A stretch of DNA of 13,210 bases from contig JAPLIF010000220.1 of assembly GCA_026389255.1 (NCBI GenBank), positions 1 through 13,210 of the forward strand. Direction: 5' to 3'. Below are positions 1 to 7,897 of the stretch, piece after piece. Made by a program: the position numbers and the translations under genes. How positions within the stretch are numbered: position 1 is the first letter of the stretch; each line of letters starts with the position of its first letter. The DNA is from Cyanobacteriota bacterium (lineage in GTDB: Bacteria > Cyanobacteriota > Cyanobacteriia > PCC-6307 > Cyanobiaceae). Under the pieces are notes generated by a model. The model saw nothing but the letters and a program-made list of their open reading frames with translations. It was not told the origin of the DNA and made no database searches.

Positions 1-2
1 AT

Positions 3-1910
3 CAAAGTGGCTACAATGTACACATGAATTTTGAGGTGCAAGCATACAAAAAAGAAACCACCCGCCAACGTCAGCGCCGCCGCACCATGGAGCTGCGGGC
101 GGCCCGGGAAGCCAAGTCCCAGCGCCCCGAGATGTTGATCGTGCCGGAGGGCAACCTCACGGTGCAGGAACTGGCGGACCGCTTAGGAGTCGAAAGCTCC
201 GAGATCATCAAGTCCTTGTTCTTCAAGGGCATCATTGCCACCGTGACCCAGACCCTCGATCTCCCCACGATCGAGACCGTTTCGGACGAATTCGGCGTTC
301 CAGTCCTCGAGGACGACGTGGAATCCGCGGCCAAGAAAACCGTGGAGATGATCGAAGCCAGCGATCTGGCCCACCTGATCCGACGTCCGCCGGTGGTCAC
401 GGTGATGGGTCACGTCGACCACGGCAAGACCAGCCTGCTGGATGCCATCCGCAAGACCAGGGTGGCAGCCGGGGAAGCCGGGGGGATCACCCAACACATC
501 GGCGCATACCAGGTGGAGGTGTCCTCTGGAGGCGAAGACCACCGCATCACTTTCCTCGATACCCCAGGGCACGAAGCCTTCACCGCGATGCGCGCCCGTG
601 GCACCAAGGTCACCGACATCGCCGTCCTGGTCGTTGCCGCTGATGATGGTGTCCGGCCCCAGACCCTGGAAGCCATCAGCCACGCCAGGGCCGCCGAGGT
701 ACCGATCGTGGTGGCCATCAACAAGATCGATAAGGAGGGGGCCTCCCCCGATCGGGTCAAGCAGGAATTGTCTGGCCACGACCTCGTGGCGGATGACTGG
801 GGTGGCAACACCGTGATGGTGCCGGTGAGCGCCATCAAGGGCGAGAACATCGACAAACTTCTCGAAATGATCCTGCTGGTCTCCGATGTCGAAGACCTTC
901 AGGCCAATCCCGACCGCATGGCACGGGGCACCGTGATTGAGGCCCACCTGGATAAGGCCAAGGGCCCCGTGGCCACCTTGTTGATCCAAAACGGCACCCT
1001 TCGCGCTGGCAATGTTTTGGCGGCAGGCCCCGTGCTCGGCAAGGTTCGGGCCATGGTGGATGACACCGGCAAGCGGGTCAAGGAGGCCGGTCCTTCCAGT
1101 GCCGTTGAGGCGCTTGGCTTTAGTGAAGTGCCCACCGCCGGCGACGAGTTTGAGGTGTACCTCGACGAGAAGTCGGCCCGTGCCGTGGTTGGGGACAGGG
1201 CCAATGAAGCCCGCGCCACCCGACTGGCCCAGCAGATGGCCTCCCGCCGGGTCTCCCTGGCCTCCATGTCAAGCCAGGCCAGCGAGGGCGAACTCAAGGA
1301 GCTCAACCTCATCTTGAAAGCCGATGTGCAGGGGAGTGTGGAAGCCATTCTTGGGGCCCTTGAACAGTTGCCCCAAGAAGAGGTCCAAGTCCGGGTTCTG
1401 CTCTCAGCCCCTGGCGAGATCACCGAAACCGATGTCGACCTAGCCGCCGCATCTGGAGCTGTGATTGTTGGATTCAATACATCCATGGCCTCAGGTGCTA
1501 AACGGGCTGCCGATCTCACCGGTGTGGATGTGCGGGACTACGACGTCATCTACAAACTGCTGGAAGACATCCAGCTCGCCATGGAAGGTCTGCTTGAACC
1601 CGAGTTGGTGGAAGAGACCCTGGGCGAGGCCGAGGTTCGGGCCGTGTTCAGCATCGGCAAAAGTGCCGTGGCCGGTTGCTATGTCACCAGCGGCAAGCTG
1701 CAACGCAACTGTAAGGTGCGCATCCGACGGGGTAAGGAGCTGGTCTACGAGGGCGACCTCGACTCAGTTCGTCGCAACAAGGATGATGTCAAGGAGGTGG
1801 CCACCGGCTTTGAATGCGGCATCGGCTGCGATCGTTTCTCGTCCTGGCAAGACGGTGATCGCGTCGAGGCCTACCGCCTGGTCACCCAACGCCGCACCCT
1901 GGCCGGCTAA
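3..1910 (+). CDS. infB: Translation initiation factor IF-2, 5'-truncated at window start
   Basis: IF-2 is a GTPase that brings fMet-tRNA to the 30S subunit and promotes 70S joining in the cytoplasm. Numbering from the ATG at 24 (628 codons): an IF2_N-type domain lies at about 42-92. The G domain has GHVDHGKT at 129-136, the switch motif GGITQHIG at 153-160, DTPGHE at 179-184, NKID at 233-236 and SAIKG at 269-273. Domain II follows at about 300-390, domain 3 begins near 424, and the C-terminal tRNA-binding barrel runs to the stop. Cyanobacterial IF-2 is usually about 1000 residues, so the low-complexity N-terminus is missing. The frame is open back to base 3 and the ATG at 24 has no ribosome site, so I treat the gene as partial rather than starting there. 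Recognisable IF-2 sequence begins only at the [12 protein letters not shown] stretch (base 48); the preceding bases are AT-rich and unfamiliar. Identity is certain; only the 5' end is in doubt. Confidence 0.96.
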   Translation, partial: QSGYNVHMNFEVQAYKKETTRQRQRRRTMELRAAREAKSQRPEMLIVPEGNLTVQELADRLGVESSEIIKSLFFKGIIATVTQTLDLPTIETVSDEFGVPVLEDDVESAAKKTVEMIEASDLAHLIRRPPVVTVMGHVDHGKTSLLDAIRKTRVAAGEAGGITQHIGAYQVEVSSGGEDHRITFLDTPGHEAFTAMRARGTKVTDIAVLVVAADDGVRPQTLEAISHARAAEVPIVVAINKIDKEGASPDRVKQELSGHDLVADDWGGNTVMVPVSAIKGENIDKLLEMILLVSDVEDLQANPDRMARGTVIEAHLDKAKGPVATLLIQNGTLRAGNVLAAGPVLGKVRAMVDDTGKRVKEAGPSSAVEALGFSEVPTAGDEFEVYLDEKSARAVVGDRANEARATRLAQQMASRRVSLASMSSQASEGELKELNLILKADVQGSVEAILGALEQLPQEEVQVRVLLSAPGEITETDVDLAAASGAVIVGFNTSMASGAKRAADLTGVDVRDYDVIYKLLEDIQLAMEGLLEPELVEETLGEAEVRAVFSIGKSAVAGCYVTSGKLQRNCKVRIRRGKELVYEGDLDSVRRNKDDVKEVATGFECGIGCDRFSSWQDGDRVEAYRLVTQRRTLAG

Positions 1911-1915
1911 ATCGC

Positions 1916-2611
1916 GTGAACCCGCGAGCTGAACCGATGTTGTGGTTGCAACTGATCTCCCTAGGGGTTCTCCCCTTGGAGGCCCTGTTGCTGCTGCTGT
2001 TGCTCGGTGGCCAGGACCCCGGACCCTGGCCTGGCCTGGAAAGGCTGTTGTGCTGGATGCTCGGTGCCCTGGCACCCGCTTTACTTTTATGGCAGCGTCC
2101 AGCCGATGTCTGGTCGCTACTCCTGCACAAGACCCCATTGCGGGGACTGCTGCTGCTCCCCCTGCTGTGGTGGATCGACAACCACGCGGCCTTGGCCCAT
2201 CCCTATTCGCCCCTGTCCGCAAGCCCCCGACTGTTGGCCCTCCTGCTGTCAGCCGCCGTCCTGGCCGTGATGCTGTGGCAATGGCAACAACTGCTGCAGG
2301 CCATCTGGTTACTCAGCCGGCCGATCGACACCTTGACCATGGTGCCGACCATGACCAACGAAGCCATGGCCCAACAACGACTCAGCCTGGGTCTACCCCT
2401 GCTCCTGCTCGCCCCGTTTCAAGGGGAAGTCCAAGCCCGTCCGGATTCCCCGCCCCTCAGGACCACGCAAGCGGCCACGGCTAACAAAACCGTCGAGGAG
2501 CAGGCTTCATCGATCCCCGGGGGGGACGTCGCCGACCTCCCGGTTGCGATCCCACCAGAGGAGCCCGCCGCAAACCAGAACGGCGAGGGTCTGGATCAAG
2601 AGATCCGTTGA
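1916..2611 (+). CDS. Cyanobacterial membrane protein with low-complexity tail
   Basis: Function unknown. The protein has about 231 residues, very rich in Leu and Trp, with probable membrane helices at about 8-30, 44-60, 74-88 and 105-133 and a further hydrophobic stretch at 155-168. After residue 170 it becomes a polar Pro/Glu/Ala/Gln tail with no predicted structure. The layout matches the family I recall being named 'low-complexity tail membrane protein' in cyanobacterial annotation; that name is from memory. The GTG at 1916 lies 6 bases after the infB stop; an ATG at 1937 (residue 8) is an equally good start because it sits right at the first helix. Neither has a clear Shine-Dalgarno site. 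The spacing suggests co-transcription with infB. The last 34 codons lie antisense to the end of the DUF3493 gene, so part of the tail sequence is dictated by the opposite strand. Confidence 0.72.
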   Translation: MNPRAEPMLWLQLISLGVLPLEALLLLLLLGGQDPGPWPGLERLLCWMLGALAPALLLWQRPADVWSLLLHKTPLRGLLLLPLLWWIDNHAALAHPYSPLSASPRLLALLLSAAVLAVMLWQWQQLLQAIWLLSRPIDTLTMVPTMTNEAMAQQRLSLGLPLLLLAPFQGEVQARPDSPPLRTTQAATANKTVEEQASSIPGGDVADLPVAIPPEEPAANQNGEGLDQEIR

Positions 2612-2785
2612 TGCCACCTCAGCGCCCGAAGAGAGCCTCAAAGCCATCGTCGCCAGGCCCAGTGAGGCGGAAGCCAGCAGGGCAAACCACAGGGCCCTGC
2701 GAAGACCTCTCCATGGGGTGCGGGCCTCGAGCAGGAGGCGGCGACGCAACTCGGGATCCAGATCGGGACGCGGTGGCAAAGCCAT
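2507..2785 (-). CDS. DUF3493 family small membrane protein (LPA1/REP27-like domain)
   Basis: A 92-residue protein: a basic amphipathic N-terminus (DPELRRRLLLEARTPWRGLRR at about 10-30 is the recognisable family signature), a membrane helix at about 31-51, a short loop, a second helix at about 61-78, and a short charged tail. Length and pattern fit the cyanobacterial DUF3493 proteins; from memory, the same domain occurs in the plant and algal photosystem II assembly factors LPA1/REP27, so a thylakoid role in PSII assembly or repair is plausible but inferred. It starts with ATG and has no Shine-Dalgarno site on its strand. It is divergent from the tRNA-Thr gene and convergent with the infB-linked membrane gene, overlapping that gene by 105 bases at the 3' ends. 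I consider both overlapping genes real because each shows family-like sequence outside the overlap. Confidence 0.78.
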   Translation of the reverse strand: MALPPRPDLDPELRRRLLLEARTPWRGLRRALWFALLASASLGLATMALRLSSGAEVASTDLLIQTLAVLVCGGLLWWDRNREVGDVPPGDR

Positions 2786-2807
2786 GGCAACGGAGGGGGG
2801 GGGCGAA

Positions 2808-2816
2808 TGCTAATTT
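2808..2816 (+). promoter_or_regulatory. Candidate extended -10 promoter of tRNA-Thr
   Basis: TGCTAATTT fits an extended -10 (TGn followed by TAnnnT) and ends 9 bases before the mature tRNA 5' end, which would give a leader of only a few bases. No convincing -35 is visible because the upstream DNA is a run of nine G. This is a pattern match only. Confidence 0.4.
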
Positions 2817-2825
2817 CTTTAGGCT

Positions 2826-2897
<72 letters not shown>

Positions 2898-2953
2898 TTT
2901 CCCCCTCGTTTTGATGTTCTCAAAGGCTTCCCATCCATAGGACCATGGGCCAT

Positions 2954-3658
2954 TCAAATCGAATTTTGAACCAACTGGTAGAAACGCGCCAAAGCAATGC
3001 CGGCGAGGTCAAAAACCATAAAGGAATGGATCGTCACCAATGACCTTCCAAATTTACTAACCCCCACAAACGTAGAACCATTGGCACTGGAATGAACAAT
3101 CTTCAGCAAAGCCATAAAGGAAGTATGATAACAATCGAACCAACCCACTCGCGCCGAGGAATCAATTCCCTCCAATTTGACAGCCCTGGATGATTGCCCA
3201 TTAGCTAAACAATCAACTCGCCAGAAGATCCAAGCCCAGGCAAAGGCAAAATACAAAAGATACGTGACTACTTGACCAATTAAAAGCCTTGGATTCGACG
3301 AGTCCGTCAACAAAAGATAATTTATTTTGACAAAGTGCAGGACCAAGTTAACTACAGCCCAGAATCCCAGCCAATCAAAGATGAAGCCAGGAATGGTGGA
3401 TCGCCTCAAAAGCACAATATAAAGAGATGGAATCAACAGCATATATACAATAAAAGCCGGACTTCTGGCGGCCATGGCAAACTCAGCGGCGTTCACATGC
3501 AGAATTTCATTCAATTTTATGTTCTGATTGATCTTGGCCGCATCGATTGCCCCTGCAAAATGAAACATTGCGATGCGAATGGCCCCCAGTATGGCAAAGG
3601 TATGAAGTTCATACCATTGATCTCGTTGAGTCGTTCGCCCCCGTAGCCAATCAATCAT
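2954..3658 (-). CDS. Five-helix membrane protein with ion-channel-like C-terminus
   Basis: Function unknown. The predicted protein has 234 residues. Hydrophobic helices lie at about 22-38, 65-84, 90-112 and 125-148. They are followed by a polar loop, a short hydrophobic stretch FDCYHTSFMALLKIV, a Gly/Ser/Val loop, and a last helix ending in ARFYQLVQ. The last third has the outline of a two-helix ion channel (pore helix, loop, inner helix), but the TxGYGD-type filter is absent and replaced by a Ser/Asn/Gly-rich sequence, so a potassium channel call is not justified. I chose the ATG at 3658 because GGAG and AAGG lie just upstream on its strand; a TTG at 3667 is the only longer option, as TAA precedes it. 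Base composition is clearly more AT-rich than the neighbours. The gene lies alone between an upstream intrinsic terminator and tRNA-Thr. Confidence 0.65.
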   Translation of the reverse strand: MIDWLRGRTTQRDQWYELHTFAILGAIRIAMFHFAGAIDAAKINQNIKLNEILHVNAAEFAMAARSPAFIVYMLLIPSLYIVLLRRSTIPGFIFDWLGFWAVVNLVLHFVKINYLLLTDSSNPRLLIGQVVTYLLYFAFAWAWIFWRVDCLANGQSSRAVKLEGIDSSARVGWFDCYHTSFMALLKIVHSSANGSTFVGVSKFGRSLVTIHSFMVFDLAGIALARFYQLVQNSI

Positions 3659-3694
3659 CAGCTCCAATCCTTAGGTCAGTTATCAATCAAGGTG

Positions 3695-3724
3695 AAAAAC
3701 CGCCAAAGAAAACTCCCTTGGCGG
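3695..3724 (-). terminator. Intrinsic terminator after the HpsJ-like gene
   Basis: Inverted repeat CCGCCAA (3700-3706) and TTGGCGG (3718-3724), loop of 11 bases. Read on the minus strand, the hairpin is followed at once by five T (3699-3695). The plus strand lacks a T run after the stem, so the signal is directional. It would end the transcript of the gene at 3799-4401 about 75 bases past its stop and isolate the next minus-strand gene. Confidence 0.75.
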
Positions 3725-3798
3725 CAAAATGGAAAACCAGTCAAGATAAAAAACTAGGCAAGAGAGAAATAAATCTTGGAATCAAGAATCGTGAAATC

Positions 3799-4401
3799 TC
3801 AAATCTCTTGGGGGAAGCGGGAACTGTCAATACGAATTCGTTGACGGGTTGAATTCCCTTGTCCTCTAAACATGCCTCCAAGCAGATTGTCTCGTAGGGA
3901 ACGAAAATTCTTGCGAAAGTTGCGGCGATTGCTGCGACCCATGGATGCTGTCGCAAAGGCCGTGCCAAAACCAACAGAAAGAAGACAGACGCGAAGAGTG
4001 CTCTGAATCAGTTGCCAGGCTTGATCGCGAAGAATAGGAGAGTGATGCTCCTGGGCAATGGCCTCAGATTGATCCAGCTGATCTTTGAGGGTTAAGGTAA
4101 GAACCGCGAAAGGCTGGGCTTTAGCAGCTTCCGTTAGGGCGGGAGCTTTCAGCGCTTTGAGATTGGCCTGCAAGTCATCGAGGGACCCTGAACTCTCCAC
4201 GGCACGGCGCAGCTCCTTAATACGGTCCACGGGAGTTGCAGCCTGACCTTTGATGGCTCCCGTGGTGTAAGCACTCAGGGCTCCATACGCTTGGACAGGC
4301 AGCAGAAGCAGGAATCCAATGGCGGCATAGCGAGCCCAGCCACGAAAACTGCGGCATCGGACTTGAAGGGGTCGATCGGATGGATCAAACCAAGCGGCCA
4401 T
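3799..4401 (-). CDS. Two-helix membrane protein, loosely HpsJ-like
   Basis: I do not firmly recognise this protein. From the ATG at 4401 it has 200 residues: a short basic N-terminus, a membrane helix at about 23-44 (YAAIGFLLLLPVQAYGALSAY), a polar helical middle of about 90 residues rich in Lys, Glu, Leu and Ala, a second helix near 136-154 (LRVCLLSVGFGTAFATASMG), and a strongly basic tail full of Arg and Asn. The architecture of helix, long extramembrane helix and C-terminal helix resembles cyanobacterial HpsJ-type proteins, but this is a weak analogy. A GTG at 4413 would add four residues; no Shine-Dalgarno site favours either. The DNA just upstream (4430-4450) is AT-rich and could hold a promoter, shared with the divergent hydrolase gene. 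Composition is lower in GC than the housekeeping neighbours. A terminator follows on the same strand. Confidence 0.6.
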   Translation of the reverse strand: MAAWFDPSDRPLQVRCRSFRGWARYAAIGFLLLLPVQAYGALSAYTTGAIKGQAATPVDRIKELRRAVESSGSLDDLQANLKALKAPALTEAAKAQPFAVLTLTLKDQLDQSEAIAQEHHSPILRDQAWQLIQSTLRVCLLSVGFGTAFATASMGRSNRRNFRKNFRSLRDNLLGGMFRGQGNSTRQRIRIDSSRFPQEI

Positions 4402-4461
4402 GTGCAGACCCACTAAAGCCTGGATCTGAATACTGAATTAAATTAGTCAGGGCCATCGCAA

Positions 4462-4539
4462 AAGCGTCAAAATCCGGAAACGCTTAAGGAACAAGTTGAA
4501 TTCATTGCTTTTGGTAGAAATCTTGAATGCTTAAGCAAT
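4462..4539. promoter_or_regulatory. Cluster of dyads in the divergent intergenic region
   Basis: Three short inverted repeats sit between the divergent genes: AAGCGT/ACGCTT (4462-4467/4480-4485, 12-base loop), ATTGCTT/AAGCAAT (4504-4510/4533-4539, 22-base spacer) and the 10-base palindrome TGCTTAAGCA (4528-4537). The word CTTAAG also occurs at 4483-4488. This could be operator or leader structure; no function can be assigned from sequence alone. Confidence 0.25.
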
Positions 4540-6159
4540 ATGGAATTGGCTCCGAGATTGCCCCTTGTCGGCCTGGGGCTCCAGGGGGCCAGTGGCTGCG
4601 AGACACTGGGGGCATTGTTTTGCGAGCCTGCCTTGGCTTTCCAGCTGTGCCAACTGCGTCGGCGCTACCGCCCGTGGCTCTTGAAACCCTTCCGCCTGCC
4701 TAGGGCCGCCACAGCCCTAGGCAGTGTGCTGCTGTTGGCCTCCGGTTCTGCCAGGGCCATTGACGTCCTGCAGATACGCCTGCCGCTCCTCCAGGAAGAT
4801 TTTTCCGTACGGATCGATGAGTTGGCCAGCCCGGAGGCCCTCTGGGCGGGCAAGAGCGATCTGGCCGAGCTGAACCGGGCCACGAACGGCGCCTATGCGC
4901 TCAGGCTTCAAGAGTTGCTGAACCAACCCCTGCCCATGCAGGACCACCTCGACACCCCGATGGTGCACCAGGTCGAGGTGATCTTGAAACGTCTGGTCGA
5001 TCTCCCTGCCAACGAAGCCAATCTTTTGGACTCCCGGCCAGTGCTTGAGGGCATGCAGAAACTCAAAGCACAAGGACGGAAAGCAACGCTGCTGAGCCTG
5101 TTGCAGGCCATCCCTGGCCACAAAGTCTCGATCCGTCTCGACCGTGCCGTCGTTTTCCTCAAGCAAATCAATCGGAACAACGCCCAGATCACCCAGCTGC
5201 TGAAAACCCTTCCCGACCTGCCGGCGGCACCCTCCGCAGCCTTACGCCGCGGTCCGTTCGCGATCACAACCCAGGTGGTGAATCTGCCTCTTTCCAGGGG
5301 GAAAGAATCCCTGGAGGTGACTCTGGTGCGCCCCGTAGGACCGCCCACCTTGCCAGCCGTTGTCATTTCCCATGGACTGTGGGATTCCCCCAGCAGTTTT
5401 CTGGGTTGGGCCCAGCATCTGGCCAGCCATGGGGCGCCCGTATTGTTGCCCCGCCATCCCGGCAGTGACATCAGCCAACAGGCCCAGATGCTGGCCGGCA
5501 ATGCGCCGCCCCCCGATCCCCGCGAATTCCTGCGCCGCCCAAGGGATGTCAAGGCGGTGTTGGACGCCCTGGAGAACGGTCAGATTGCTGGGGCAGAAGG
5601 GATCCCGGCCCGGGGCGTCATCTTCATCGGCCATTCCTGGGGGGGCACCACCGCCCTCCAGCTGGCCGGAGCCCGCAGCCTTCAAACCAGTCTCTGGAAA
5701 GCCTGCAAGAACACTGACAATCCCGAACGCAATCTGAGCTGGGTGCTGCAGTGCACCTTCCTACCAGCAGCGACGGTCGATTCCCTAGCCGATCCCCGCA
5801 TCGTGCGGGTCATCGCCGTGAGTCCCCCCCAAGCCCTGGTCTTTGCCGCTGGCCTGGTGGATCTACAGAAACCGGTGTTACTGATTTCGGGCAGCAGTGA
5901 CATCGTGGTGCCCGCCGAACCGGAGGCCCTTGATCCCTTTCATTTATATCCCCTAGACCGCAGCCAGATGGTCCTGGTCGAGGGGGGCACCCACTTCAAC
6001 CTTCCCGCCCCTGCCGATAGCGATGGGGGGCCCCTCCGCGCCCTGCTGCTGCATTGGGTCCAGGGAAAACCCCTGAAGGCCGACACAGCGGTGGCTGATT
6101 CGGCTGGACGAGTTCTGCATTTGGTGCCCCAGAGGGGGCCGGTGCCGGCCAATCGCTAA
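4540..6159 (+). CDS. Secreted alpha/beta hydrolase with N-terminal DUF1400 domain
   Basis: Probable serine hydrolase; substrate unknown. After an N-terminal leader comes a helical region at about 74-210 that resembles the cyanobacterial DUF1400 domain, starting with IDVLQIRLPLLQEDFSVRID. The alpha/beta hydrolase fold follows, with nucleophile elbow GHSWGG (Ser366), acid Asp454 in SGSSDIVVP and His485 in GGTHFN; the triad is complete. HGLWDSP near 286 supplies the oxyanion-loop HG. A signal peptide is visible at about 49-73 (KPFRLPRAATALGSVLLLA, then SGSARA), which points to export with cleavage after SARA. The ATG at 4540 puts about 48 extra residues before that signal, including several Cys, so the real start may be the TTG at 4681; neither has a Shine-Dalgarno site. 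Ten bases separate the stop from thiO, suggesting co-transcription. A dienelactone-hydrolase or PAF-acetylhydrolase type lipase/esterase is the likeliest activity. Confidence 0.85.
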   Translation: MELAPRLPLVGLGLQGASGCETLGALFCEPALAFQLCQLRRRYRPWLLKPFRLPRAATALGSVLLLASGSARAIDVLQIRLPLLQEDFSVRIDELASPEALWAGKSDLAELNRATNGAYALRLQELLNQPLPMQDHLDTPMVHQVEVILKRLVDLPANEANLLDSRPVLEGMQKLKAQGRKATLLSLLQAIPGHKVSIRLDRAVVFLKQINRNNAQITQLLKTLPDLPAAPSAALRRGPFAITTQVVNLPLSRGKESLEVTLVRPVGPPTLPAVVISHGLWDSPSSFLGWAQHLASHGAPVLLPRHPGSDISQQAQMLAGNAPPPDPREFLRRPRDVKAVLDALENGQIAGAEGIPARGVIFIGHSWGGTTALQLAGARSLQTSLWKACKNTDNPERNLSWVLQCTFLPAATVDSLADPRIVRVIAVSPPQALVFAAGLVDLQKPVLLISGSSDIVVPAEPEALDPFHLYPLDRSQMVLVEGGTHFNLPAPADSDGGPLRALLLHWVQGKPLKADTAVADSAGRVLHLVPQRGPVPANR

Positions 6160-6169
6160 GCAGCCTCCG

Positions 6170-7312
6170 ATGGCGACCCAAGCTCAAGACAGCATCCTGG
6201 TGCTGGGCGGCGGCCTGATGGGACTGGCCATCGCCCATGGACTGGCGCGCCGCGGAGAGTCGGTTCAGGTGCTGAGTCGACGCCGCAGCGAGGCGGCGGG
6301 CTTTGTGGCGGCGGGCATGTTGGCCCCCCACGCCGAGGGGCTCAACGGTCCGCTGTTGGCGCTGGGTCAACGCAGCCTGGAGCTGATCCCCGCCTGGGTG
6401 GCGACCATCGAGGCGGACAGCGGCCTGGGTTGCGGCCTCCACCCCTGCGGCATTGTGGTGCCCTTTGCCAGCAGCGCCGAACGGGATGGCTACGCCACAG
6501 CGCCCTGGGGCTTCCCCCTGGATCGCTCGGGGCTGGAGCGGGAAGTGCCAGGCATTGGTCCCGGTTGGCGGGCCGGCCTGCTGTTTGGGCAGGACGGCCA
6601 GATCGACAATCGCCGCGAACTGATGCGCGCCCTGGAGGCCGCCTGTGTCGCCCGCGGAGTGACCTTTGAGGAGGGCAGCGAGGTGCTGGAACTCTTCACG
6701 CAGCCCGGGAATGCTGGGGGAGCGGGGCCGGGCAGGGCGCGACTGGCTGGAGTGCATCTCAGGCGCGCCGACGGCCAGGACCACGACCTGCCCTGCCAGC
6801 GGGCCGTGCTGGCCTGCGGCGCCTGGAGCGCCCAGCTGCTGCCCCAACTTCCCTTGTTTCCTGTCAAGGGCCAGATGCTTTCCTTGCAAGGGCCGCGCCA
6901 GGCCCTGGCGCGGGTGCTGTTCGGCCCGGGCACCTACCTGGTGCCACGCCAGGATGGGCTACTGGTGGTAGGTGCCACCAGCGAGCCGGAAGCAGGCTTC
7001 AGCGAAGGGCTGACGCCCGCCGGGCAACGGCAGCTGCAGGAAGGCCTGGCCGAGTTGTTGCCCGAGGCCTCAACCTGGCCGCCGATGGAGCGCTGGTGGG
7101 GGTTTCGCCCCTGCACCCCCGACGAAGCGCCGCTGCTGGGTACCAGTCCGATACAAGGGCTTTGGCTGGCGACGGGGCACCACCGCAACGGCGTGCTGCT
7201 GGCGGCGATCACCGCGGAGCTGGTCGGGGAGGCCATCCATCAAGGGTGGCAACGGCTTGGGCCCGAGCTGGAATCCTTTCACTGGAGTCGATTCGAGCCG
7301 ACGGCGTCCTGA
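6170..7312 (+). CDS. thiO: Glycine oxidase ThiO (FAD-dependent amine oxidase)
   Basis: ThiO oxidises glycine to iminoglycine (dehydroglycine), the precursor for the thiazole ring of thiamine, using FAD and oxygen in the cytoplasm. The 380-residue protein is close to the usual length. The FAD dinucleotide motif GGGLMG is at 13-18, followed by the basic VLSRRRSEAAG and FVAAGMLAPHAEG (substrate/FAD contact region of this family). Later come VKGQMLSL, YLVPRQDGLLVVGAT and, near the C-terminus, TPDEAPLLG and ATGHHRNGVLLAAITAELV, the latter matching the family's GHxRNG signature. It starts with ATG 10 bases after the hydrolase gene and has no clear Shine-Dalgarno site. The end faces the end of ndk across 39 bases. 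Another DAO-family oxidase is possible, but the C-terminal signature favours ThiO. Confidence 0.88.
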   Translation: MATQAQDSILVLGGGLMGLAIAHGLARRGESVQVLSRRRSEAAGFVAAGMLAPHAEGLNGPLLALGQRSLELIPAWVATIEADSGLGCGLHPCGIVVPFASSAERDGYATAPWGFPLDRSGLEREVPGIGPGWRAGLLFGQDGQIDNRRELMRALEAACVARGVTFEEGSEVLELFTQPGNAGGAGPGRARLAGVHLRRADGQDHDLPCQRAVLACGAWSAQLLPQLPLFPVKGQMLSLQGPRQALARVLFGPGTYLVPRQDGLLVVGATSEPEAGFSEGLTPAGQRQLQEGLAELLPEASTWPPMERWWGFRPCTPDEAPLLGTSPIQGLWLATGHHRNGVLLAAITAELVGEAIHQGWQRLGPELESFHWSRFEPTAS

Positions 7313-7351
7313 CAGACCCTCCCACCTTGATCGCTGGGGGATCGACGATCT

Positions 7352-7810
7352 TCAGCCCTCGGCGCGCCAAGCCTGATCGGCCGGCGTCCAGTCGCTCAGC
7401 TCTTCAGGCCTAAACCACAGGCCGATTTCAAATTCGGCGGTTTCGGGGGCGTCGGAGCCGTGGATGACATTGCGGCCGATGTTGACGGCCAGATCACCGC
7501 GGATGGTGCCGGGCTCGGCCTCCAGGGGCTTGGTGGCGCCGATCAACTTGCGGGCGCTGGCGATGACGCCGTCGCCCTCCCACACCATCGCCACCACCGG
7601 GCCACTGGTGATGAAATCCACCAATCCGGCAAAGAAGGGGCGCTCCCGGTGGACGCCGTAGTGGCTTTCGGCCAGCTCGCGGCTGGGGGTGAGCTGCTTG
7701 AGGCCCACCAACTTGAAGCCCTTGCGCTCGAAACGGCCCAGGATCTCAGCCACCAGGCCCCGCTGCACCCCGTCGGGTTTGATGGCAATGAAGGAGCGTT
7801 CGGCGGCCAT
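7352..7810 (-). CDS. ndk: Nucleoside diphosphate kinase
   Basis: Ndk transfers the gamma phosphate of ATP to nucleoside diphosphates through a phospho-histidine and so supplies all NTPs and dNTPs other than ATP. The 152-residue protein matches the family length from end to end. [18 protein letters not shown] forms the first strand and Kpn region, [11 protein letters not shown] lies at 50-60, [10 protein letters not shown] at 101-110, and the catalytic His117 is in NVIHGSD. The C-terminus ends in [18 protein letters not shown] chose the ATG at 7810 because family proteins begin just before [11 protein letters not shown]; an ATG at 7840 would add ten residues with no family match. The gene is divergent from speA and convergent with thiO. 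Confidence 0.96.
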   Translation of the reverse strand: MAAERSFIAIKPDGVQRGLVAEILGRFERKGFKLVGLKQLTPSRELAESHYGVHRERPFFAGLVDFITSGPVVAMVWEGDGVIASARKLIGATKPLEAEPGTIRGDLAVNIGRNVIHGSDAPETAEFEIGLWFRPEELSDWTPADQAWRAEG

Positions 7811-7897
7811 GGATTCGGGGGAGATGGGCTGAATGGCCATCGTCTGTGCTGGGGTGACCGCTTGGCAAGCAAGGAGCGGAAACCATGCGGGACCCTC

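Noticed and set aside
183..989. 268-codon open frame on the minus strand inside infB
   Set aside because: It lies wholly antisense to well-conserved IF-2 coding sequence and its His/Gly/Asp-rich translation has no domain; GC-rich codon bias produces such shadows.
5996..6889. 297-codon open frame on the minus strand across the hydrolase/thiO junction
   Set aside because: Antisense to two clear genes; Gln/Arg/Ala-rich, with no recognisable motif.
7313..7351. GATCG/CGATC inverted repeat between thiO and ndk as a shared terminator
   Set aside because: Only a 5-bp stem with a long loop and no T run on either strand.
7811..7840. Ten-residue longer ndk start
   Set aside because: The family begins at the ATG at 7810; the extension shows no similarity to Ndk.
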